From a bacterium (GTDB taxonomy: Bacteria; SZUA-79; Acidulodesulfobacterales; Acidulodesulfobacteraceae), in NCBI GenBank assembly GCA_021794335.1, contig JAJYQZ010000076.1, positions 1-12,324 of the forward strand: 12,324 nt of DNA, given 5' to 3'. The position numbers and the translations under genes are program-made. Positions 6,107 through 12,324 of the stretch are shown here, in pieces (position 1 is the first letter of the stretch; every line of letters begins with the position of its first letter). The notes beneath the pieces were generated by a model. That model was not told where the DNA came from. It did no database searches and saw only the letters and a list, made by a program, of their open reading frames with translations.

Positions 6107-7921
6107 ATGAATTTGGTTCTGTGGTGGCATATGCATCAGCCTGATTACAGGGACTTGAACGGCGAATTTATGCTTCCATGGGTTTATCTTCATGCCATAA
6201 AAGATTATATCGATATGCCTTTAAATATAATGGCAAACCAGGGCATGAAAGCCAGTATAAATATTACCCCGGTTTTGATAGACGAGTGGCAGGATTATAA
6301 TTATTTATTAAAAAAGGCTTTGAATGAGATAGATGCGGTTAAAGCCGTTCAAATAATACCTGACCCCTTTTTAAGACCGCTTCTTCTTCAAAAATTGGAT
6401 GATAAAACAAAATCATGGATGATAGTACATTATAAATGGGCAAATTATGAAAGAATGGTGGAGCGGTTTGAACATTATAAAACGCTTTTTGATATAACAT
6501 CGTCAGCTTTCAATGTGTTTTATCTCAACGACTCTTACTATTTCGATTTGTGCGTCTGGTTTCATCTTGCATGGTGCGGGGAATGGATGAAAAGATATGA
6601 CCCCGTGATCAATTATTTTTTTAAGAAAGGGCATAATTTTACTATTGACGACAGGCGTTTACTTCTTAAAAGACTGGCAGAGTGGATGAATTACGGCATA
6701 TCTTTATATGGATTTCCGGCGGTTAAAGGTGAAAAAAATCCAGCCCTGCCCCCCAAATATCCAAATTTTATCGAAAAAGATAAACTGAACAAATTAAATA
6801 AAAAAAGGGCGGGCGAGTATTCCGTGACGCTTTCCCCAAATTATCATCCGATTATTCCTCTCCTTATCGATATTCATGGAGGAGCCATTTCCGCTCAAAT
6901 GACCGATATAAATTATGAACCCGTCAACACTCCTGAATATCCCGAAGGCCTTGACAGCGCCAAAAAACACCTCGATATACTAAATGATTACTGGGCAGGG
7001 TCCGGTAAGGATATCAAAGCGTTATGGCCGTCCGAAGGGGCGCTGTCTTCGCAATCGCTTGACCTTTTTAATGAGTACGGCGTAGATATTTGCGCAAGCG
7101 GAGAAGAACTTCTTTCCATGTCCATGGGAATAGATATCCACAAGCCTGCGTCAACTTACGGAAGGAATGTTGTACCTCTGTACAAGGTTTACAAATGGAA
7201 AAATACGAATCTTAAAATAATTTTTAGAGACTCCGGACTTTCCGATTTAATAGGATTTACTTATGCTAACTGGAGGGGGGACGATGCGGCAAACAATCTT
7301 GTGGGTAAACTGAATTCTATAGATGATTTTGATAAAGAAGCTGTTGTCGCTATTATATTAGATGGCGAAAACGCTTGGGAATATTATCACGAAAACGGGT
7401 TTTATTTCTTAAATGATTTATATTCGTTAATTTCCTCGTCAATTAAAATAAATCCGTTATTTATAGACGATATTTATAAAAATTACGATGCGGATAACTG
7501 CATTAGACTTGATTATATATATCCAGGCTCATGGGTAAACGGCAATCTGGGTATGTGGGTCGGGGAAGAGCAGAAAAATAAGGCATGGGTTTTGCTCTGC
7601 AATGCAAAAGAAGAATTCTTAAACTGGGTTAATGGTTTAATGGATAATGAGGGAAATAGAAACAACAAAATAATCAAAAAAAGGATTAATTCAGCCTTAA
7701 GACTGCTTATGGCGGCAGAAGGGTCGGATTGGTTTTGGTGGCTTGGTAATGACAGCCCTCTTTTTTCTCAATACTCTATGGAGAAAATTTTCAGGAATTT
7801 TTTAAAAAATCTTTATATAACAATGGACAAGCCCGTGCCAAACAACCTTTTCCGTTCTTTAGCTTCCACAGAAAAAACTATTGCGGAAATGGGCGGAGCA
7901 ATGCAAAGGGGGCATAAGTGA
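6107..7921 (+). CDS. GH57 alpha-amylase/amylopullulanase-type enzyme
   Basis: Predicted retaining hydrolase or transferase acting on alpha-1,4 (perhaps also alpha-1,6) glucan; no signal peptide, so intracellular. 604 residues. GH57 regions: H8-M-H10-Q-P12; SPNYHPIIPLL around H247; ALWPSEGALS with predicted nucleophile E310; IILDGENAWEYY with predicted acid/base D419; and SWVNGNLGMWVGEEQKNKAW near 475-494, followed by AAEGSDWFWWLG. The WPSEG and DGENAWE forms mark the amylase/amylopullulanase branch and separate it from the branching enzyme before it and the glucanotransferase after it. It lacks the long C-terminal extensions and surface-layer domains of secreted archaeal amylopullulanases, in keeping with a role in glycogen turnover. 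A GGGGAG at 6089-6094 is the likely SD. Whether it debranches cannot be told from sequence. Confidence 0.85.
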   Translation: MNLVLWWHMHQPDYRDLNGEFMLPWVYLHAIKDYIDMPLNIMANQGMKASINITPVLIDEWQDYNYLLKKALNEIDAVKAVQIIPDPFLRPLLLQKLDDKTKSWMIVHYKWANYERMVERFEHYKTLFDITSSAFNVFYLNDSYYFDLCVWFHLAWCGEWMKRYDPVINYFFKKGHNFTIDDRRLLLKRLAEWMNYGISLYGFPAVKGEKNPALPPKYPNFIEKDKLNKLNKKRAGEYSVTLSPNYHPIIPLLIDIHGGAISAQMTDINYEPVNTPEYPEGLDSAKKHLDILNDYWAGSGKDIKALWPSEGALSSQSLDLFNEYGVDICASGEELLSMSMGIDIHKPASTYGRNVVPLYKVYKWKNTNLKIIFRDSGLSDLIGFTYANWRGDDAANNLVGKLNSIDDFDKEAVVAIILDGENAWEYYHENGFYFLNDLYSLISSSIKINPLFIDDIYKNYDADNCIRLDYIYPGSWVNGNLGMWVGEEQKNKAWVLLCNAKEEFLNWVNGLMDNEGNRNNKIIKKRINSALRLLMAAEGSDWFWWLGNDSPLFSQYSMEKIFRNFLKNLYITMDKPVPNNLFRSLASTEKTIAEMGGAMQRGHK

Positions 7922-7930
7922 AAATTCGCC

Positions 7931-10039
7931 ATGGTTAATTTTATTTTAGGTTTTCACTGCCATCAACCCGAAGGAAATTTTGATTTCGTTTTTCAAGAGA
8001 TTCACAAAAAATCGTACAGTCCGCTTATCAGAACCCTTTTAAAATATAATGTAAAGTTTTGTTTTCATGCCTCGGGGGTATTGCTTGAGTGGTTGGAAAA
8101 AAATGACCCTGAATTATTAAGTCTAATTGCAAAAGCGGTCAAATCTGATCAAATCGAATTAATGGGCGGCGGCTATTATGAACCGATACTTGCAATGGCG
8201 CCGCAAAAGGACAGGGTAGCCCAGCTTGAAATGTTGAGCGAAAGCCTATTCAGGCTTTTCGGGAAATATCCGCAAGGGGCGTGGATTACGGAAAGAATAT
8301 GGCAGCCTGACATAATTAAGGATTTAAAAGAAGTTGGTTTAAGTTACGCCTTTTTGGATGATTTTCAATTTTTTCAGGCAGGTATATCTCCTGACGATAT
8401 AGATAATATTTTCAGGACGGAATATAACGGGGCATATCTGGATATATTTCCTATACACGAAAGACTGAGATACAAACTCCCCTTTGCAAACCCGGACGAG
8501 TCATTGAATGAGGTTTTATATTTAAACGGCAGGATTTCAAACCTTTCCGTGATGTTTGACGACGGCGAAAAAATGGGGGGATGGCCCGATACTCATGAAT
8601 GGGTTTACGGCAAAGACGGCAAAGAGGGATGGCTCGATAATTTTATAAAACTGGCGAATAATAGTCATTTGCCGCTAAAATTTGAGCTTCCTTCAAGTAT
8701 TTTAAATAATACATCCAAAAGGGTCCCTGTATATTTGCCTATTTCGAGTTACAGGGAAATGGGGGAGTGGACACTGCCCGTAGAAAAGAGGCATAATTAT
8801 GAAATTGTAAAGTCGGAAAATCCTTTGGCGCCGTTAGGCGGAGGTATATGGCATAATTTTTTAACAAGGTATCCCGAAGCAAATTTGCTTCACAAAAGAA
8901 TGCTGAATTTAAGCTATAAAATCAATTATGCAATTAAAACATACCGTAAAAACCTTAAAGAGGCTTTAAACGAGCTTCTAAAGTCTCAGGCTAACGATGC
9001 GTACTGGCACGGCGTTTTTGGCGGGATTTATCTTCCCCACCTTAGAAGGGCTGTTCATAAAGCCCTTATCACATCTTATTTGCTGTATAAGGAGAAGGTT
9101 AAAGAAGGTATGGAAATAGAAATGTATGATTTTGATATGGACGGGGAAAAAGAAATCCAGCTTTTCAATAATTACTGGCTTATCATATATAAGCCGTCTG
9201 CAGGCTCTTTTTTGGCGTTAGATTATCTAGGTAAGGGCTTAATTCATTCTCTAAGCGATGTTTTTTGTCTTCATAACGAGTATGATATTATGAAATTAAA
9301 AGAAAATAATTTTAAAAAAGACGGCAAGAACATAGATAATAATAAAGAAAATAATGAAAATCCTCCGCAAACAATCCACAAAGATGTAAAATACCCTTCG
9401 GATTTGTCGGAAAAGGATTTAATAATATACCCAAATTTATTGCCGGCATTTGAAATTAAATTTAACGACAGGCAGATTTACTTTAAGGGCGGGTCAGTCA
9501 AAAAGAATAAAGATAAAAAATCCATTACAATTAAAACCTCAGGCTTTCTTAATAATAATCTTAACGATGATAATTATGAAAATGACGATGAGATTTTCAC
9601 AAGTTTAAAGATAGAAATAGGTAAATCTATCGGCTTTTTCATTGATTCTAAATCCATGGCAAGCGGAAATTTAGATATAATTATAAGGCTTACGCTTCCC
9701 GGCGGAAACGGACCTGCAACGAATATTAAAACTTTCGGGGATATAAAAGGTTTAAGCGATTATTTCAAAAAAGAATTAAGCGCCGGCGTCGACAACGCTG
9801 TTTATATCAGCGATTCTTTTTGGGGCGGGAATATTATTATCAAACAGCAGGCAGGCGGCAAATTCTCTAAAAAATATGATTTTGTTTTCAGCCCTATAAC
9901 CACAATTTCTTTGTCGGAAAGCGGATTTGAAAGGATTTTTCAGGGCATAGAGATTAAATATAGTTTTAATTTAGTTATGGAAGAGGTTTTTCGGAGTATA
10001 ATAATATTAGATATAGAAAAGATTAAAAAGAACAACTAA
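7931..10039 (+). CDS. GH57 4-alpha-glucanotransferase/amylase with DUF1925 and DUF1926
   Basis: Predicted cytoplasmic transferase that moves alpha-1,4-glucan segments between chains, as in Thermococcus litoralis 4-alpha-glucanotransferase (659 residues; this one 702). Regions: H9-C-H11-Q-P13; LMGGGYYEPILAM; GAWITERIWQP with predicted nucleophile E121; VMFDDGEKMGGWPDTHEW with the catalytic Asp among D210/D211. A DUF1925-like linker holds GGGIWHNFLTRYPEANLLHKRM (about 302-325) and YWHGVFGGIYLPHLR (about 358-372), and a beta-rich DUF1926-like C-terminus follows from about 395. Two Asn/Asp/Lys-rich stretches (about 455-485 and 543-556) look like surface loop insertions and account for extra length. 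The ATG lies 9 bp after the preceding TGA with no adequate SD of its own, so translational coupling is likely. Close relatives are also called alpha-amylase; the transferase call is favoured but not proven. Confidence 0.88.
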   Translation: MVNFILGFHCHQPEGNFDFVFQEIHKKSYSPLIRTLLKYNVKFCFHASGVLLEWLEKNDPELLSLIAKAVKSDQIELMGGGYYEPILAMAPQKDRVAQLEMLSESLFRLFGKYPQGAWITERIWQPDIIKDLKEVGLSYAFLDDFQFFQAGISPDDIDNIFRTEYNGAYLDIFPIHERLRYKLPFANPDESLNEVLYLNGRISNLSVMFDDGEKMGGWPDTHEWVYGKDGKEGWLDNFIKLANNSHLPLKFELPSSILNNTSKRVPVYLPISSYREMGEWTLPVEKRHNYEIVKSENPLAPLGGGIWHNFLTRYPEANLLHKRMLNLSYKINYAIKTYRKNLKEALNELLKSQANDAYWHGVFGGIYLPHLRRAVHKALITSYLLYKEKVKEGMEIEMYDFDMDGEKEIQLFNNYWLIIYKPSAGSFLALDYLGKGLIHSLSDVFCLHNEYDIMKLKENNFKKDGKNIDNNKENNENPPQTIHKDVKYPSDLSEKDLIIYPNLLPAFEIKFNDRQIYFKGGSVKKNKDKKSITIKTSGFLNNNLNDDNYENDDEIFTSLKIEIGKSIGFFIDSKSMASGNLDIIIRLTLPGGNGPATNIKTFGDIKGLSDYFKKELSAGVDNAVYISDSFWGGNIIIKQQAGGKFSKKYDFVFSPITTISLSESGFERIFQGIEIKYSFNLVMEEVFRSIIILDIEKIKKNN

Positions 10040-10159
10040 AAAGTCATTCCCGCGGAGGCGGGAATCCAGAGCTTTTAAGGTTTTGAAGTATATTTTATAT
10101 TTTCAATCGGCAAGTTTCAGATAAATCTTTAAATATAACCATGGAATAAGGCGGGAAAC
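10040..10159. other. Spacer between the GH57 genes and glgA
   Basis: This 120 bp gap breaks the otherwise tight spacing (9-29 bp) of the glucan cluster. It contains the GC-rich hairpin at 10046-10065, then an AT-rich stretch with TTGAA (10083-10087) and TTCAA (10102-10106) as weak inverted arms, and TATAAC at 10134-10139 with no matching -35. No open frame is present: the ATG at 10141 meets a stop two codons later. A separate promoter for glgA is possible but not supported. Confidence 0.5.
10046..10065. repeat. REP-like palindrome ATTCCCGC-GGAG-GCGGGAAT
   Basis: A perfect 8 bp GC-rich stem with a 4-base loop, embedded in GTCATTCCCGC...GCGGGAATCCAG. This is the widespread ATTCCCGCN4-GCGGGAAT intergenic repeat class, similar in core to the Neisseria dRS3 repeats. 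It is only 6 bp past the GH57 stop, in a strikingly AT-rich surrounding. As RNA it would form a stable stem that may protect the 3' end of the upstream message or attenuate transcription; no T-tract follows, so it is not a classic terminator. Only one copy is in this window, so repetition in the genome is inferred. Confidence 0.65.
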
Positions 10160-11749
10160 ATGGGACAATTTAATAACGAAATATGGTTTGTGGGAGCGGA
10201 AATGGCGCCCCTGGTTAAGGCCGGCGGTTTAGGCGATGTAATGGGCAGTCTTCCGGGCGCGCTGTTAAAGGCGGGTATAAATGTAAGGGTCGTTATCCCG
10301 TATTATAAAAATTTAATCCCGCAAAATCTTATAGAAATTAAAGAAAGCTATCCTGCCGGCAGGGTCAATTTTGGAGAAATTCCTTTTGAATTTGGAATTA
10401 AAACCGGAATTACAAACCGCGGGATACCTTTGATATTGATCGAGCAAAATCATTTTTTTAATCGCGAAGAAGTTTACGGTCCCCATGGCGGCATTTGCGG
10501 TTATAAGGACAATTTGTGGCGGTTTGCCATGCTTGCCCATGGCGCGGCTTACGCAATGAGAATTTTTGGAGTTCCGCTTATAATCCACACGCATGATTGG
10601 TCGGGCAGCTTTGTTCCCGCCGTTATAAGGCAAACATTCGGCGATAAAAAAGTTCGGTCTGCGGCCGCGGGCATATTAAATGCAAAGTTAAGCAAACATA
10701 TAAGCGCGGACGGTTTGAGGCCTGCCGTAATTTTTACGATCCATAACCTCGGGTATCAGGGGGTTTACGGCATCGACGATTTTTACGATATTGGAATAGA
10801 TTTTAGATATAATTCTTCTTCCGCTTATGAACATTTTGGAACTTTAAACAGTTTGAAAGGAGGGATGCTTCTTAGCGATTTTGTCACAACCGTCAGCCCC
10901 ACATACGCAAACGAGATAACGACCCCTGTTTTCGGTTTCGGGCTTGACGGAGAGTTGAAAAATCTTTATAACGACGGTAAATTAAAGGGAATACTTAACG
11001 GAATAGACTTAGATTACTGGAATCCAAAAACCGATAATCTTATACCGCATAATTTGAATTTACAGGAAAATAATTATAAGCCGAAAGATTACAAGGAGTG
11101 GAAAGAGTTTAAACTTAAAAATAAAAAGGCATTATTTTCAGAAGTTTCGCTGCCGCTAAAAATAGGCAGAAACGGCAAGCCCTTGCCTCTTTTGGGTATT
11201 GTAAGCAGGTTTACCGAAGAAAAAGGGATAGATCTATTTTTAGATTCGCTTTTTAATTGGGATAATTTTCCGTTTCAGGTTATCATATTGGGGAGCGGCA
11301 AAGATTACATCGAGGGGAAGGCATTATATCTGTCGGAAATATACAGAGATAAGGTTTATTCCCATACAGGCAAATATGATGAAGCTTTATCCCATAAAAT
11401 ATACGCCGCATCGGATATTTTTGTTATGCCGTCAAAATTCGAGCCGTGCGGATTGTCCCAAATGATAGCCATGAGATATGGCGGCGTCATTGCAGCGGGA
11501 GATACCGGCGGACTTCACGATACGGTTTCGGATATAATGGATACAAATGCAGGGAAACCGTCCGGCATTTTCATTAAACATTTGGATGTAAACGGTGTTT
11601 CATGGGCGCTTAATGAGTTATATAATATTTACATGAGTAATAATGACGAAATATGGGGCAATCTGGTTATTAATTCTGCAAATAAGCATTTTGGATGGGA
11701 TAATTCAGCCAAAATTTATGAAAATTTATATTATAATACCATAAAATAG
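10160..11749 (+). CDS. glgA: Glycogen synthase (GT5, ADP- or UDP-glucose dependent)
   Basis: Adds glucose from a nucleotide sugar to the non-reducing end of alpha-1,4-glucan; cytoplasmic, GT-B fold. The 529 residues carry all expected marks: EMAPLVKAGGLGDV with sugar-nucleotide-binding K20 in the KxGGL motif near the N-terminus; HTHDWSG; TIHNLGYQGVY; TVSPTYANEI; GILNGIDLDYWNP; then in the second domain GIVSRFTEEKGIDL, the catalytic MPSKFEPCGLSQMIAMRYG block with the EPCGLSQ motif, and GDTGGLHDTV. The start leaves the usual short lead before the first strand; GGCGGGA ten bases upstream is a modest SD. Residues about 160-187 (DKKVRSAAAGILNAKLSKHI...) form an insertion of some 20 residues before the TIHN strand compared with E. 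coli GlgA (477 residues). With the GH57 genes upstream it makes a glycogen synthesis and remodelling set. Donor preference cannot be told by eye. Confidence 0.96.
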   Translation: MGQFNNEIWFVGAEMAPLVKAGGLGDVMGSLPGALLKAGINVRVVIPYYKNLIPQNLIEIKESYPAGRVNFGEIPFEFGIKTGITNRGIPLILIEQNHFFNREEVYGPHGGICGYKDNLWRFAMLAHGAAYAMRIFGVPLIIHTHDWSGSFVPAVIRQTFGDKKVRSAAAGILNAKLSKHISADGLRPAVIFTIHNLGYQGVYGIDDFYDIGIDFRYNSSSAYEHFGTLNSLKGGMLLSDFVTTVSPTYANEITTPVFGFGLDGELKNLYNDGKLKGILNGIDLDYWNPKTDNLIPHNLNLQENNYKPKDYKEWKEFKLKNKKALFSEVSLPLKIGRNGKPLPLLGIVSRFTEEKGIDLFLDSLFNWDNFPFQVIILGSGKDYIEGKALYLSEIYRDKVYSHTGKYDEALSHKIYAASDIFVMPSKFEPCGLSQMIAMRYGGVIAAGDTGGLHDTVSDIMDTNAGKPSGIFIKHLDVNGVSWALNELYNIYMSNNDEIWGNLVINSANKHFGWDNSAKIYENLYYNTIK

Positions 11750-11766
11750 TTTCTAAATCGGGATTT

Positions 11767-11786
11767 GGGAGGAAATTAAATTGAGG
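11767..11786 (+). promoter_or_regulatory. Ribosome binding region before the O-antigen ligase-like gene
   Basis: GGGAGG (11767-11772) is well spaced for a TTG at 11781 that would encode only MRFLA before a TGA at 11796-11798. A second SD-like GAGG (11783-11786) lies 8 bases before TTG 11795, the first accepted start in the long frame. The short frame's stop overlaps that TTG (TTGA). Either the inner SD drives the long gene directly, or the five-codon frame feeds ribosomes to it. An ATT at 11780 in the long frame is a third, less likely start. Confidence 0.4.
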
Positions 11787-11794
11787 TTTTTAGC

Positions 11795-12324
11795 TTGAAC
11801 ATCTTGTTATTTATTAAAATAGCCGTAATAGCCGTATCATGCATTATTTTAATTGCAATAGCCGTAAAACGGCCGGATTTAGCCGGCTTCTTTGAAAAGG
11901 CGGCGCTTTTCGGAATATTTTTATTTGCCCTTTTCATACCTATTAAAGATGGATTTGCCCTGTTCGGCATGGTTGCAGCTATTGTTTTCTTCATCGCGTA
12001 TAAAATTGCAAAGCGGGATGCCTCTATTCCTAAAACAGGTTTTAATATACCTATTTTGATTTATACGGCTATCTGCGCGGCTTCTTTTTTATGGACATAC
12101 AGCATTAAAGACAGCATTAACGAAGGCGGCGAAATAGTTTATTTTGTCCTGTTCTTTTTTGCGGCGGCAACTTTATTGAACGCAAAAAAAAGAATAAATT
12201 TTATGGTTTATACATTTACATTTTCAATAAGCATTGCTATAATTTACGGTTTTTTTCAGGGAATTTTTATAAACGCTATTCACTCGCCAAACAGATTAAC
12301 GGGGCTTATAGGCAACTGGACAGG
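11795..12324 (+). CDS. O-antigen ligase/polymerase-like membrane protein (3' end outside window)
   Basis: The open frame runs from TTG 11795 through the window edge, giving 176 residues of an incomplete protein. It is strongly hydrophobic with at least four to five predicted membrane helices: about 4-23, 33-47, 50-62, 82-96 and 108-122, with a further one near 137-156. Family marks of the Wzy/WaaL (PF04932-like) group are a short loop with S-I-K-D-S-I after the fourth helix and, just before the cut, HSPNRLTGLIGNW, which matches the R-[LA]-x-G-x-x-G-N signature of these proteins. Such enzymes join or polymerise polysaccharide on undecaprenyl carriers at the periplasmic face of the inner membrane. 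Low-confidence points are the TTG start and the exact substrate. It follows glgA by 45 bp and may be co-transcribed, though the functional tie is unclear. Confidence 0.7.
   Translation, partial: MNILLFIKIAVIAVSCIILIAIAVKRPDLAGFFEKAALFGIFLFALFIPIKDGFALFGMVAAIVFFIAYKIAKRDASIPKTGFNIPILIYTAICAASFLWTYSIKDSINEGGEIVYFVLFFFAAATLLNAKKRINFMVYTFTFSISIAIIYGFFQGIFINAIHSPNRLTGLIGNWT

Noticed and set aside
10141..10149. ATG at 10141 as an alternative glgA start
   Set aside because: It reads Met-Glu then stops (TAA), and is not the glgA frame.
10313..10633. 106-codon antisense frame opposite glgA
   Set aside because: The sense strand is an unmistakable glycogen synthase with motifs throughout this stretch.
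11750..11772. AAATC-GG-GATTT as a glgA terminator
   Set aside because: The stem is 5 bp with a 2-base loop and no T-tract; too weak to terminate.
11776..11994. Antisense frame opposite the start of the O-antigen ligase-like gene
   Set aside because: Sense reading gives a membrane protein with the RLTGLIGN signature; the antisense product is Lys/Ile-rich and featureless.

Overview
The window reads as a low-GC, Gram-negative bacterial chromosome with every gene on the + strand. Evidence for a Gram-negative: two membrane proteins carry a covalent haem site (CMVCH) on the face opposite their HAMP domain, which needs a periplasm and cytochrome c maturation, and the last gene looks like an O-antigen ligase. 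Gene order (DUF4912 protein, several GH57 enzymes, GlgA) together with DUF3365-type haem sensors recalls deltaproteobacterial or Nitrospira-like anaerobes. The lineage is an inference; no marker gene is present to fix it.

Layout. 1-49: apparent last 15 codons of an unidentified upstream gene. 50-127: almost GC-free leader. 128-958: panC (pantothenate synthetase). 1029-2012 and 2037-2945: tandem paralogues, each TM - periplasmic DUF3365/Tll0287-like haem domain - TM - HAMP, with no output domain. 2946-3078: spacer with a good sigma70-like promoter inside a palindrome. 3079-10039: DUF4912-domain protein, then three different GH57 enzymes (branching-enzyme type, amylase/amylopullulanase type, 4-alpha-glucanotransferase type). 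10040-10159: spacer with a REP-like GC-rich hairpin. 10160-11749: glgA (glycogen synthase). 11795-12324: start of an O-antigen ligase/polymerase-like membrane protein, cut by the window edge.

How the genes fit together. The centre is an alpha-glucan (glycogen/maltodextrin) module: GlgA elongates alpha-1,4 chains from ADP- or UDP-glucose, the first GH57 enzyme probably adds alpha-1,6 branches, and the other two trim or rearrange chains. The branching and remodelling enzymes are all GH57; no GH13 GlgB/GlgX, phosphorylase or GlgC is in the window. The DUF4912 protein leads the group and probably acts with it, by an unknown mechanism. The haem sensor pair and panC have no evident metabolic link to the glucan genes.

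The most interesting points are the DUF4912-led GH57 cluster, the output-less haem/HAMP pair with its mosaic similarity pattern, and the promoter-palindrome at 2963-2991. No CRISPR array, tRNA, rRNA, transposase or phage gene was seen.
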